This document shows positions 27,426-37,159 of a stretch of 64,000 bases of DNA, piece after piece. The notes beneath the pieces were generated by a model. That model did not search any database and was not told the origin of the DNA. It worked only from the letters and a program-made list of their open reading frames with translations. Location of the stretch: assembly GCA_947468085.1 (NCBI GenBank), contig CANIKY010000001.1, forward strand, positions 1-64,000. The letters are read 5' to 3'. The stretch is from Paracoccaceae bacterium (GTDB lineage Bacteria > Pseudomonadota > Alphaproteobacteria > Rhodobacterales > Rhodobacteraceae). Every line of letters begins with the position of its first letter. The stretch's first letter is position 1. Position numbers and translations under genes: made by a program.

Positions 27426-28157
27426 TTACAACTTTTCCGACACTTCCTCGATCGAAGTTTCTGAAACCGGCTTATCCAACACAATCTGCCCCAAAGCCAT
27501 GGCCACGATCCGGTCGCAGCAGGCAAAGACATGGTGCATGTTGTGGCTGATAAAGACGCTGGTGACGCCTTGTTCTTTCAAGCCCTTCACAAAGCCAATC
27601 ACCTTGGCGGTTTCCTTAACGGATAGGTGGTTGGTGGGTTCATCCAAGATCATAACCTTGGATTTGAAATGCATCGCACGCGCGATGGCAACACCTTGCC
27701 TTTGCCCGCCTGACAATTCGCCAACCAAGGCATCGGGCGAGCGCAGGTGCAGATCGACATCGGCAATGGCCTTGACCGACTCTTCGCGCATCTTTTGTTC
27801 GTCTAGAATGCCAAACCCGCCGATTGACCATTTCAGTGGTTCGCGCCCGATAAAGACGTTGCGCGAAATGGTCATCAGGGGGACCATAGAGTTGTACTGA
27901 TAGATCGTCTCGATCCCAAGGCGCATGGAATCTTTCGGGTTGCGGATGTCGACCTCTTGGCCTTCCAGAAGGATTTGCCCCTCATCCTGCCGGTGCAAGC
28001 CTGACAGGATGTTGATCAGGGTGGATTTGCCTGCGCCGTTGTCGCCAACCAGCCCCAAGGCCTGCCCTTTTTCGATCTTCAGGCTGACCCCCTTTAACGC
28101 GTGCACGCCCGAATACCATTTGTGCAAATTGCGGGTTTCGATGATGGGGGTGCTCAT
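27426..28157 (-). CDS. Sugar ABC transporter ATP-binding protein (single-domain, RbsA/FrcA-like)
   Basis: GLVGDNGAGKSTLINILSG, LSGGQRQGVAIARAMHF, MILDEPTNHLSV. Confidence 0.93.
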   Translation of the reverse strand: MSTPIIETRNLHKWYSGVHALKGVSLKIEKGQALGLVGDNGAGKSTLINILSGLHRQDEGQILLEGQEVDIRNPKDSMRLGIETIYQYNSMVPLMTISRNVFIGREPLKWSIGGFGILDEQKMREESVKAIADVDLHLRSPDALVGELSGGQRQGVAIARAMHFKSKVMILDEPTNHLSVKETAKVIGFVKGLKEQGVTSVFISHNMHHVFACCDRIVAMALGQIVLDKPVSETSIEEVSEKL

Positions 28158-29140
28158 TTATCCGTCTCCACTTGCATGGCCCGTCCACGGCGGCGCAGCC
28201 AAGCGTTGCCCACCACAGCAAAGATGGTCAAAGCGCCGATGGCGAATTTGAACCAGTTGGAATCGATCTGGCTCATCACCATGCCGTTGTCGATGACGCG
28301 GATCAAGGTTGCCCCGATCAACCCGCCGATGATCGACCCGACCCCCCCCATAAGCGAGGTGCCGCCGATCACCGCCGCGGCCACCGCCTGCAGCTCCATC
28401 CCCTCGCCCAAGGCAGGCAGGAACGAATTCAAGCGCAGCGATTGGATCATTCCGGCAAAGCCCGCCAGAACCGAGCAGATCATGAAACAGGCGATTTTCA
28501 CCTTGCCGCTGGGAATGCCCATGGCCGCTGCGGCAGGCAAAAAGCCCCCCGTGGCGCGTACCCAGTTGCCAAAGTTGGTTTTGGCCAAAAGCAGGCTGAT
28601 CAGCACCGCAATGCCCACAAACCACAAAACGGACGCACGCACCAACCCGCCGTCATCGACAAAGCCCGTAAAAATCCAGCTTGGCACTGCGCCGGGCTTG
28701 ATGCGCGGTGGAAAGCCACCCGACACCACAACCGTCATAGACCGCGCCATAAACATCATCCCCAAGGTTGTGATGAACGAGGGGATATCAAACTTGATCG
28801 TGATCCAGCCATTCACAAAGCCGATAAAGGCGCACAGGGCCAAGCCCAAAAACACCGCCAACCAAAAGGGCACACCCGCCACCACCAGCACCGCCATGGT
28901 CATGGGCATCAATGCAAAGACCGATCCGACCGACAGGTCAAACTCGCCGCAGATCATCAGCAAGGTGACCCCCACTGCGACCAAAGCGGTTTCCGGCAAA
29001 AGACCCAAAACCCCGCGCACGTTGTCAATGGACAAAAAGACAGCGCCAGAGAGGATTTGGAACATCAAAATCAACAAAACCAACAGCAAGGTGCTGGCAA
29101 GCTCTGGCTTTTGCAAAGCGAGTTTAAACAGGCGCTTCAT
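28154..29140 (-). CDS. Sugar ABC transporter permease (RbsC/FrcC-like)
   Basis: ICGEFDLSVGSVFALMPM, GLALCAFIGFVNGWITIKFDIPSFITTLGMMFMARS, GGTSLMGGVGSIIGGLIGA. Confidence 0.93.
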   Translation of the reverse strand: MKRLFKLALQKPELASTLLLVLLILMFQILSGAVFLSIDNVRGVLGLLPETALVAVGVTLLMICGEFDLSVGSVFALMPMTMAVLVVAGVPFWLAVFLGLALCAFIGFVNGWITIKFDIPSFITTLGMMFMARSMTVVVSGGFPPRIKPGAVPSWIFTGFVDDGGLVRASVLWFVGIAVLISLLLAKTNFGNWVRATGGFLPAAAAMGIPSGKVKIACFMICSVLAGFAGMIQSLRLNSFLPALGEGMELQAVAAAVIGGTSLMGGVGSIIGGLIGATLIRVIDNGMVMSQIDSNWFKFAIGALTIFAVVGNAWLRRRGRAMQVETDK

Positions 29141-29210
29141 CCGTCAGGGTTCCTTTGGTTGAAAATAGGCTGGCGCAAAGATTATCCCTGCGCCAGCCAT
29201 GGTCAAAGAC

Positions 29211-30188
29211 TTAACGCAGGCCCTTTTCGGACAGGTCGCGCACAGCGGCCACATCCTTGGGGTATACCAGCGCTTCACCGGTGTTGATGTCGACCGGTGA
29301 CAGGCCAACGGTCTTGGCCAGATAGACCTCCATCACGGGCATGAAGCCTTGTTCATAGGGCTGCTGGTCAACTTCCACTTGGATGTAGCCCGAGTCCATC
29401 TCGTCCAGCACGATCGGAACCAAGTCGAAACCACCCAACAGAACTTTGCCCGGCTCGATGCCACGATCGCGCAGAACGCCTGCGACGCCGGCATGCCAGA
29501 AGCCGGTGTCGAAATAGGCGTTGGTTTCAGGGTGCGCACTCAGATAAGCGCCAACGCGGTCGGCGACGACCGCCAGATCAAGACCCGAGTCGATCTTTTC
29601 ATAAGTGATGCCGCGATCGGGATTGGCTTTGATCTGCTCGTCCAAGAAGTTGGTCACCCCCAAAGCGCGGGTTTCCGACCAGTTTTGGCCGGGGCCTGAA
29701 ACGCCGACCAGCACGTGGATCGGGCCTTCCGCGGGCATATTGGCCCACTGTGCACGGGCCAGACCATAGCCTGCCGGTTCAAAGCCTTGGCCAACAAAGG
29801 CTTGACGGGCGTTGCCGGCAGCCCCTTCCAGATCGTCCACATTGGACGAGATCACGATTACACCGGCATCGCGGGCGCGCTGGATGATATCGTCAAAGGC
29901 GGTGTTGTCGATGATCGAGGTGATCAGCGCATCGGGCTTGCGGGCCAAAGCGGCTTCCATGTTGGCAACCTGTTCGGCGATCGAGCCGTCGGTTTGCACA
30001 TAGACCATCTGGCAGGTGGCGCCGACCTTGGCGCAGGCATCCTCGTAGCCCTTCTGCACAGCCTGCCAGAAGGTGTTCGACGCGCCAGAATGCACCGTGA
30101 ACACGATGTCCAGCGGATCTTGGGCCATGGCGGCGGTAGAGACGGTCGACAAAAGTGCAGCGATGGCAAGTCCTTGAAGTTTCTTCAT
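29211..30188 (-). CDS. Sugar ABC transporter substrate-binding protein (type I periplasmic-binding)
   Basis: Signal peptide MKKLQGLAIAALLSTVSTAAMAQ; IVFTVHSGASNTFWQAVQKGYEDACAKVG. Confidence 0.92.
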   Translation of the reverse strand: MKKLQGLAIAALLSTVSTAAMAQDPLDIVFTVHSGASNTFWQAVQKGYEDACAKVGATCQMVYVQTDGSIAEQVANMEAALARKPDALITSIIDNTAFDDIIQRARDAGVIVISSNVDDLEGAAGNARQAFVGQGFEPAGYGLARAQWANMPAEGPIHVLVGVSGPGQNWSETRALGVTNFLDEQIKANPDRGITYEKIDSGLDLAVVADRVGAYLSAHPETNAYFDTGFWHAGVAGVLRDRGIEPGKVLLGGFDLVPIVLDEMDSGYIQVEVDQQPYEQGFMPVMEVYLAKTVGLSPVDINTGEALVYPKDVAAVRDLSEKGLR

Positions 30189-30223
30189 CTTATGCTCCTC
30201 CCATGAAGCAGGTTGCGGTCGGT

Positions 30224-31426
30224 TCAGACCGTGGTGGCATCGGACCGAAGTCGCGACGTGGTGAAGGCCCGGTCTAGATCGGGATGCAATTCCATCCCAA
30301 GACCTGCTCCAGGCGGAACAGTGATCATCCCGCCTTTGACCTCGGGCAAAGCCGTGACCAAATCGCGGTACCAAGTGTGATAAAAGGCGCGCACGCTTTC
30401 TTGCACCAAAGCATTGGGTGCGTTCAACGACAAATGCGTGCTCGCGCACAGCACCACAGGGCCGGTGCAATCATGCGGGGCTATGGGCAGATGCCACGCC
30501 TCGGCCATCGAGGCGATCTTGCGCGCCTCTGACAGCCCGCCGCACCAAGACAGATCCAGCATCACAACGCCCGCAGCGCCAGTTTCCAACAGGTCGCGAA
30601 AGCCCCACCGCGTGGCAAGGGTTTCTGATGCCGAAATCGGCGCAGGCGACAGATCCGCATAGCGCTTCAGGCTGCCCAAAGAGTCCATCTTGATCGGGTC
30701 TTCGTGCCAAAAGGTCTGATAGGGTGTGAGGGCCTTGGCAATCTGCAAGGCGGGCAGCAGTTGCCACATCGAGTGGAACTCGACCATGATATCCATCTTG
30801 TCGCCCACAGCGCGGCGAATTTTCTCAAACGGCTCCAAGGCTTTGCGCAGATCGGGGCCAGAGATATACTGGCCTCGCGTGGCTTCGGCGGCGCGGTCAA
30901 ACGGCCAGATTTTCATGGCCGTGATACCCTCTTCCAGCAGGGAATGGGCAAGTTCATCGGCACGGTTCATAAATCCGTTCAGATCGTCATACAGCGGGCT
31001 GTCGCCAATACCGTAGTTGGCCGTCACTTGCCCAGTGGTTTTTTTGACATAATCGGTGCCCGCGCAGGTGTTATAGGTGCGAATTTCGCGGCGGGTAAAG
31101 CCGCCCAGAAGCTGGGCTATGGGCTGGCCCGTGGCCTTGCCGAACAGATCCCACAGCGCAATGTCAAAGGCCGAATTGCCCCGCATTTCCGCACCAGACG
31201 AGCGAAAGCCCAAATAGCCCACCAGATCGGCGGCAAGCCGGTCAATCTCCAAAGGATCGCGGCCAATCACACGGGGGGCGATGTATTCATGCACATGCGC
31301 CTCCACAGTGGCCGCGCCAAAGAACGTCTCGCCCAAACCTACCAGCCCCTGATCGGTGTGCACCTGCAGCCAGATCAGATTGGGCCTTTCTGCCACGCGG
31401 ATGGTTTCAAGGGCGGTGATCTTCAT
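30224..31426 (-). CDS. Mandelate racemase/muconate lactonizing enzyme family (enolase superfamily) sugar-acid dehydratase
   Basis: GLGETFFGAATVEAHVHE, AMKIWPFD, IMVEFHSMW, FWHEDPIKMD, ISASET, PIAPHDCTGPV. Confidence 0.9.
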   Translation of the reverse strand: MKITALETIRVAERPNLIWLQVHTDQGLVGLGETFFGAATVEAHVHEYIAPRVIGRDPLEIDRLAADLVGYLGFRSSGAEMRGNSAFDIALWDLFGKATGQPIAQLLGGFTRREIRTYNTCAGTDYVKKTTGQVTANYGIGDSPLYDDLNGFMNRADELAHSLLEEGITAMKIWPFDRAAEATRGQYISGPDLRKALEPFEKIRRAVGDKMDIMVEFHSMWQLLPALQIAKALTPYQTFWHEDPIKMDSLGSLKRYADLSPAPISASETLATRWGFRDLLETGAAGVVMLDLSWCGGLSEARKIASMAEAWHLPIAPHDCTGPVVLCASTHLSLNAPNALVQESVRAFYHTWYRDLVTALPEVKGGMITVPPGAGLGMELHPDLDRAFTTSRLRSDATTV

Positions 31427-32184
31427 GACATCCCCGCCGTCAGCAAAGCGCGCACGCTTTCGTCGAAGTGAAGCGACATCAGCTCGACGGCCTTCAGCGG
31501 GTCACTGGCGGCCACGGCACGCGCGATGTCGATATGGGTCTGCACCATCAATTCGCGTGCCGCTTGGGTGGGGCGGGTTTTCCAGCCCATGGCCCAAGTT
31601 TGCCGCGTAATCCCTTGAAAAGCCCCAATCAACAGCGAATAGACCGGATTGCGCGAGGCTTGGGCCAAGGCGGTGTGAAAGGCCAGATCATATTCCATAA
31701 GCTGGGCAGGGTCGCCCAAACTGGCGTGCATCTGGCCCGCAAGGCGCAAAATCTCGGCGGCTTCTTCATCCGTCCGCCGGATGGCGGCGAGGGTGACAAT
31801 GCGGGTTTCGATGGTGCGGCGCACGTCATAGATTTGGTGGATGTTGATCTGGTCGGTATGCACGCCGTGTTCGATCATCAGCGACATGGCCCCGTGGTCA
31901 ATCTGCGCCACGGTGGCGCGCTTGCCCGTTGCCAGTTCAATGATCCGCATCGCGGCCAAGGAGCGAAAGGCCTCGCGCACCACAGTGCGCGATACGTTCA
32001 ACTCTTTGGACAGAAGGGCTTCTGATGGCAACTTGTCGCCCGGCATCAGATCGCGCTCGCGGATGTGCCGCGAGATAGCGCCAATGGCATCGCCCACCAG
32101 ACTTGCGCTGTTGATCTGATCCAAACCCAATCCCCCAAACCTGTCTGACAGGTTTTGCTTGAAAGAGGTGTAAAGGCCGCGCAT
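31423..32184 (-). CDS. GntR family (FadR/FCD) transcriptional regulator
   Basis: GDKLPSEALLSKELNVSRTVVREAFRSLAAMRIIE wHTH, FCD C-terminus; TTG start at 32130 also possible. Confidence 0.9.
   Translation of the reverse strand: MRGLYTSFKQNLSDRFGGLGLDQINSASLVGDAIGAISRHIRERDLMPGDKLPSEALLSKELNVSRTVVREAFRSLAAMRIIELATGKRATVAQIDHGAMSLMIEHGVHTDQINIHQIYDVRRTIETRIVTLAAIRRTDEEAAEILRLAGQMHASLGDPAQLMEYDLAFHTALAQASRNPVYSLLIGAFQGITRQTWAMGWKTRPTQAARELMVQTHIDIARAVAASDPLKAVELMSLHFDESVRALLTAGMS
32137..32155. promoter_or_regulatory. 19-bp perfect palindrome, candidate GntR operator
   Basis: AAACCTGTC T GACAGGTTT between the gntR-like gene and the divergent SMP-30 gene. Confidence 0.65.
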
Positions 32185-32217
32185 CCTGCCTGTCAACGGA
32201 TTCGTGAAGGGGCGAAG

Positions 32218-33114
32218 ATGGGCGTCGAATTGGTCCTGCAGGCCTGCGATATCGTGGGCGAAAGTGCGGTTTGGGATGACCGGCGCGGGCGTTTGGTGTG
32301 GGTGGATATCATCGGGCGGCGGGTGCAGGCCTTTTACCCCGCCACGGGCGCGCATCAAGTTTGGCCCTTGCAGGGGCGGCCCACCTCTATCGGTCTGCGC
32401 GCCGATGGCGGGGCAATCTTGGGGATGGAGCGTGCGATTTGCCTATGGGATTGGCACGGCCAACCAAGTCCCGTGGCTGACGTTGAACTCGACATGCCCG
32501 CCAACCGCCTGAACGAGGGCGTGGTGGGGCCGGATGGCGCCTATTGGCTGGGCACGATGTTCAACAACATCCAAGACGACGACAGCCCGCGCGATATTCC
32601 CAAAGCTACGGGGAAGATTTATCGCTACACGCAATCGGGCGGCGTGCAGCCGGTGTGTGACGATGCCTTTGGCATCACCAACACGCTGGCCTTCCCCGAC
32701 AAAACCCATCTGATCACCGCCGATACCTTGGCCAATACGCTCTACCGCTACGACATCGGGGCAGGGGGGCAGCTTTCAGGCCGCAGCACGCTGAATTCGG
32801 GCTTTGCGCGCGGCTTTCCTGATGGATCTTGCCTTGATGCCCAAGGCTGCCTTTGGACAGCGCGGGTGGCGGGGGGCGCTTGCCTGACCTGCCTGTCGCC
32901 TGACGGCACGGTTGAGGCCGTGGTTGACCTGCCCTGCCTGTGGCCCACCAGTTGCGCCTTTGGCGGGCCTGATCTTGCCACGCTATATGTCACCTCGGCC
33001 CGGTTCACCCTGACGGACGACCATCTGGCCGCACATCCCCACGAAGGTAGCCTTTTTGCGCTGGATGTCGGCGCGTGCGGCCTGCCCGCTTACCGGTTTG
33101 GAGAAACCTCATGA
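32218..33114 (+). CDS. SMP-30/gluconolactonase/LRE family lactonase
   Basis: [62 protein letters not shown]. Confidence 0.93.
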   Translation: MGVELVLQACDIVGESAVWDDRRGRLVWVDIIGRRVQAFYPATGAHQVWPLQGRPTSIGLRADGGAILGMERAICLWDWHGQPSPVADVELDMPANRLNEGVVGPDGAYWLGTMFNNIQDDDSPRDIPKATGKIYRYTQSGGVQPVCDDAFGITNTLAFPDKTHLITADTLANTLYRYDIGAGGQLSGRSTLNSGFARGFPDGSCLDAQGCLWTARVAGGACLTCLSPDGTVEAVVDLPCLWPTSCAFGGPDLATLYVTSARFTLTDDHLAAHPHEGSLFALDVGACGLPAYRFGETS

Positions 33115-34346
33115 AAATTGTCGACCTGCGCGCCACCACGGTTGCGGTGCCTTTGCAAGCCCCTTTGCGCCATGCCAATGGGGCCCATTGGGGCCGCTTT
33201 ATCCGCACGATTGTGGAAGTGGTCTGCGACAACGGCGTTGTGGGTTTGGGCGAGATGGGGGGTGGCGGGGCCTCGGCCGAGGCGGCGGTTTTGGGGTTAA
33301 AGCCCTATGTGCTGGGCCATGACCCTTTGCAGCTGGAACAGTTGCGCTGGAAGATCATGAACCCCGTCGGCAGCCTGTACAATGCACGCGCGCAACTGCA
33401 CGCGGCGGTCGAGATGGCTTGCATGGATGCGGCGGGCAAAAGCCTAGGCATTCGCGCCTGCGACCTTTTGGGCGGGGCGCTGCGTGAGGAAATCCCCTTC
33501 GCCTCGTACCTGTTCTTTCGCCACCGCAATGCCGCGACAGGGGCAGGGGGCGAGACCACCGCCGACGAGATCGTGGCCCATGCCCGTGACCTAAAATCCA
33601 AGCACGGCTTTACCACCCACAAGCTTAAAGCCGGCGTCTTTCCCCCCGCCCATGAGATCGAGGTTTACCGCGCCCTCGCCGCGGCCTTCCCCACCGATCG
33701 TTTGCGGATTGACCCCAATTCTGTCTGGACGGTGGAAGAGGCGATCCATGTTGGCCGCGCCATCCTAGACCTCAACAACGACTACTTCGAAGACCCTTGC
33801 TGGGGGCTGGAAGGCATGCGCCGTCTGCGCCAGTTCGTGCCGATCCCCACGGCGACCAATGCGGTTGTGGTCAATTTTGAACAACTGGCGCAGTCGATCC
33901 GGCAAGACCTGATCGACGTTGTCTTGCTGGACACCACCTTTTGGGGCGGGCTACGGCAGGCCTATAAGGCGGGCACGGTGCTGGAAACCTTTCAATACGG
34001 CGCTTCGGTGCATTCGTCGGGGGAATTGGGCATCCAACTGGCGTCGATGCTACATCTGGGCGCGTCTTTGCCCAACATCGGATTTGCGGCAGATGCGCAT
34101 TATCACCACTTGACCGACGACATCATCAAAGGCGGGCCGTTTCGCTATAAGAACGGGTCCATCGCCTTGCCCAAGGGGCCGGGGCTGGGGGTAGAGCTGG
34201 ACCGCGAGAAGGTTGCCGAATACGCCGAACATTTCCGCCGCTTTGGCGGCTATGCCTATGACCGTGATCCCGCGCGGCCGAACTGGTATTCGGTCTATCC
34301 CGAACGCAACTTTGCCAATCCGGCCGATGGGGCCATGGCGCTGTAA
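33111..34346 (+). CDS. Enolase superfamily protein, glucarate dehydratase-like
   Basis: [65 protein letters not shown]. Confidence 0.9.
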   Translation: MKIVDLRATTVAVPLQAPLRHANGAHWGRFIRTIVEVVCDNGVVGLGEMGGGGASAEAAVLGLKPYVLGHDPLQLEQLRWKIMNPVGSLYNARAQLHAAVEMACMDAAGKSLGIRACDLLGGALREEIPFASYLFFRHRNAATGAGGETTADEIVAHARDLKSKHGFTTHKLKAGVFPPAHEIEVYRALAAAFPTDRLRIDPNSVWTVEEAIHVGRAILDLNNDYFEDPCWGLEGMRRLRQFVPIPTATNAVVVNFEQLAQSIRQDLIDVVLLDTTFWGGLRQAYKAGTVLETFQYGASVHSSGELGIQLASMLHLGASLPNIGFAADAHYHHLTDDIIKGGPFRYKNGSIALPKGPGLGVELDREKVAEYAEHFRRFGGYAYDRDPARPNWYSVYPERNFANPADGAMAL

Positions 34347-34351
34347 CGGCG

Positions 34352-34783
34352 TTACACGGCGCGGTCGATTCGCGTGCTAAGATGGATCAGGCTTTCGGAC
34401 GACTTCACCCCCGCCATAGCGCCGATCTGATCCAGCACATCATCCAGTGCTGCCGTGTTGGGGGCTGACAGTTGCAGCAAAAGATCGAAGCGCCCTGAGG
34501 TGGTAAAGACCCGCTCCACCTCGGCAATTGCCTTCAAACGCGACAGGATAGCCGCCTGTCCGCGCGGTTCGATCGTCAGCAAAACCGAGGCGCGCAACCG
34601 CCCCTGCCGCGCCTCTTCGCCCAGTTTCAGCGTATAGCCTGCGATGATGCCGCCCGTCTCCAACCGCTCTAGCCGGGCTTGAATGGTCGAGCGCGCCACC
34701 TTCAAGCGGCGCGCCAAAGTGGCTACAGATATCCGAGCATCCGCGCTGAGCAGGCCGATGATGCCGCGATCGAGGTCGTCCAT
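34352..34783 (-). CDS. Lrp/AsnC family transcriptional regulator
   Basis: DDLDRGIIGLLSADARISVATLARRLKVARSTIQARLERLETGGIIAGYTL. Confidence 0.93.
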   Translation of the reverse strand: MDDLDRGIIGLLSADARISVATLARRLKVARSTIQARLERLETGGIIAGYTLKLGEEARQGRLRASVLLTIEPRGQAAILSRLKAIAEVERVFTTSGRFDLLLQLSAPNTAALDDVLDQIGAMAGVKSSESLIHLSTRIDRAV

Positions 34784-34800
34784 ACAATATGCCTTCCTTT

Positions 34801-34817
34801 TTCGTCATTATGACGAA
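34801..34817. promoter_or_regulatory. 17-bp perfect palindrome upstream of asnC-like gene, candidate operator
   Basis: TTCGTCAT T ATGACGAA. Confidence 0.6.
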
Positions 34818-35007
34818 GTTTTCAGACAAATATATAGTTTTGTTCGGTGAAGTTGTCACGCATATGCAGCATTCTAAGTTGCAGGAAAAGGGCGGCTCAT
34901 ACGCACCTGGCCTGGTTGGAAAAACCGAGCTTGTGCCTATGCCTGCCTGTCCATTTTTATGGCAACGGGAAAGGACAAGCATCTTGTTGGCAGAAAGGAA
35001 TACGCCG

Positions 35008-36153
35008 ATGGGACTGTCCAAAACGATCTGGACCAATCCGACCGAATACCTGCGCAATCAGCAGCCGGAGAACCCCGTGCTGTTTTTTGCGCCCCAAGCC
35101 GTGCAGGCGACCGCGCGTCGTTTTCTGCAAGGATTTCCGGGCCTTGTGACCTATGCGGTCAAGTCAAACCCTTCGGAAGAAGTGGTTGAAAACCTGATCG
35201 CAGCCGGTGTGAAGGGGTTTGACTGCGCCTCACCGTTTGAGATTGACCTGATCCGCCGTCTGGATCCGGATGCAGCGATCCATTACCACAACCCCGTGCG
35301 CTCACGCGCCGAGATTGCCTTTGCGATTGAACGCAAAGTCATTTCTTGGTCGGTCGACAGCCGTAGCGAATTGGCCAAGTTGATCGAGATGGTTCCCGCA
35401 GCAGGCTGCGAGATTTCCGTGCGCTTCAAGCTGCCGGTGTCGGGCGCTGCCTATAACTTTGGTGCCAAGTTTGGGGCCACGGCGGAACTGGCGGCAGAGT
35501 TGCTTAAGACGGTGGCGGATGCAGGCTTTGTGCCCTCGATCACCTTCCATCCGGGCACGCAATGCACCGATCCCGAAGCTTGGGCCTCTTACATCCGCGA
35601 GGCTGCGGTGATTGCGCGCAACGCGGGCGTGAAGATTGCGCGCCTGAACGTGGGTGGTGGTTTTCCCAACAACCGCGTGGACGGTGTCAGCGTGGATGTG
35701 CACTCGATCTTCGAGACGATTGACCGCGTGACGGGCGAAAGCTTTGGGGCAAACCGTCCGGCTTTGGTCTGCGAACCCGGGCGCGGCCTGTGCGGGGATG
35801 CGTTCGCTGTGGCAGCGCGCGTGAAATCGGTGCGCGATGATGAACATGTGTTCATGAATGACGGCATCTATGGGTCGATGTTCGAATTCAGCCAGATTGG
35901 CATCATCAACCGTGTCGAAGTCATCGATTCCAACGGCCACCGCCGCATGGGCGAGGTGCAAGGCCGCGTCGTCTTTGGCCCAACCTGCGATTCGGTGGAT
36001 CGTTTGCCCGGCGAGGTGCCCTTGGCATCTGATGTGCAAGAGGGCGATTTTGTCGTCTTCCAAGGCATGGGGGCTTATTCCACCGTCACCAACAGCCGCT
36101 TTAACGGCTTTGGCGAACTGGGTGTTGTGACGGTTTTGGCGCTGACGCTCTGA
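35008..36153 (+). CDS. Type III PLP-dependent decarboxylase (ornithine/lysine decarboxylase, alanine-racemase fold)
   Basis: FPGLVTYAVKSNPSEEVVENLIAAGVKGFDCASPFEIDLI; GGGFP; CEPGRGLCGDA; FGPTCDSVDRL. Confidence 0.9.
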   Translation: MGLSKTIWTNPTEYLRNQQPENPVLFFAPQAVQATARRFLQGFPGLVTYAVKSNPSEEVVENLIAAGVKGFDCASPFEIDLIRRLDPDAAIHYHNPVRSRAEIAFAIERKVISWSVDSRSELAKLIEMVPAAGCEISVRFKLPVSGAAYNFGAKFGATAELAAELLKTVADAGFVPSITFHPGTQCTDPEAWASYIREAAVIARNAGVKIARLNVGGGFPNNRVDGVSVDVHSIFETIDRVTGESFGANRPALVCEPGRGLCGDAFAVAARVKSVRDDEHVFMNDGIYGSMFEFSQIGIINRVEVIDSNGHRRMGEVQGRVVFGPTCDSVDRLPGEVPLASDVQEGDFVVFQGMGAYSTVTNSRFNGFGELGVVTVLALTL

Positions 36154-36175
36154 AACGTAAGACTCATCTCTAAAG

Positions 36176-36210
36176 CCCCGGCAGGTCCCCTCCTGCCGGG
36201 GTTTTCTTTT
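36176..36210 (+). terminator. Rho-independent terminator after PLP decarboxylase
   Basis: CCCCGGCAGG tcccct CCTGCCGGGG TTTTCTTTT. Confidence 0.9.
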
Positions 36211-36274
36211 GGCCGCCTTTTCTTTCGCCTAAGCCCGCGCCATAACCGCAAAAGCCCGAATGAAAGGACATCCG

Positions 36275-37159
36275 ATGCGCCCCCTAACCCTCGCCGCTAC
36301 GCAGTTTGCCTGCACATGGGACTTGCCCGCGAACCTTGATCAGGCCGAGGCTTTGGTGCGCCAAGCCGCCGCAGAGGGGGCCAAGCTGATTTTGATCCAA
36401 GAGCTGTTCGCCAGCCCCTATTTTTGCATCGAACAGCACCCCAAGTATCTCGCTATGGCGCAGCCTTTTGTGCGCAACCCGCTGATCGCCCGCTTTGCCG
36501 ACCTTGCACGCGAACTGGGTGTGGTGCTGCCCTGTCCCTATTTCGAAAAGGCGGGGCCTGCCTTTTTCAATTCCTGCGCCCTCATCGATGCCGATGGCAC
36601 CGTCTTGGGCAACTACCGCAAAAGCCATATCCCGCAAGGCGTTGGTTATGAAGAGAAGTTCTATTTCAGCCCCGGTGACACCGGCTACCGCGTGTGGGAC
36701 ACCGCCGTGGGCCGCATCGGTTTGGGGATTTGCTGGGATCAGTGGTTCCCCGAATGCGCCCGTGCGATGGCGTTGATGGGGGCAGAGGTGCTGCTGTATC
36801 CCACGGCCATAGGTTCGGAACCCCCCGCGCCCGAATATGACAGCCAACCCCATTGGGAGGCCTGTATGAAAGGCCATGCCGCCGCCAACATTCTGCCCGT
36901 GATCGCTTCAAACCGCATCGGGCATGAGGTTGCCCCTAATGGGCGCGATCTGACCTTTTACGGATCAAGCTTCATCTGCGATCATGCGGGGCAAATTCAG
37001 GCAAGGGCCAGCCGTGACCAGACCGAAGTCATCACGACAACCTTTGATATGGACCAGATCGCCGACCTGCGCGCCTCTTGGGGGGTATTTCGTGACCGCC
37101 GACCTGAGACTTACGGCGCCTTGGCCACGCTGGACGGGGTGTCCGGTAAAGGTGCTTAG
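36275..37159 (+). CDS. Carbon-nitrogen hydrolase, N-carbamoylputrescine amidase-like
   Basis: ILIQELFASPYFC, NYRKSHIPQGVGYEEKFYFSPGDTGYRVW, GLGICWDQWFPECARAMALMGAEVLLYPTAIG. Confidence 0.9.
   Translation: MRPLTLAATQFACTWDLPANLDQAEALVRQAAAEGAKLILIQELFASPYFCIEQHPKYLAMAQPFVRNPLIARFADLARELGVVLPCPYFEKAGPAFFNSCALIDADGTVLGNYRKSHIPQGVGYEEKFYFSPGDTGYRVWDTAVGRIGLGICWDQWFPECARAMALMGAEVLLYPTAIGSEPPAPEYDSQPHWEACMKGHAAANILPVIASNRIGHEVAPNGRDLTFYGSSFICDHAGQIQARASRDQTEVITTTFDMDQIADLRASWGVFRDRRPETYGALATLDGVSGKGA

Noticed and set aside
28101-29287. Overlapping plus-strand ORFs (353 and 371 aa) antisense to the sugar ABC permease
   Set aside because: Highly biased His/Lys/Asn/Thr composition, no domain; permease on the minus strand is unambiguous.
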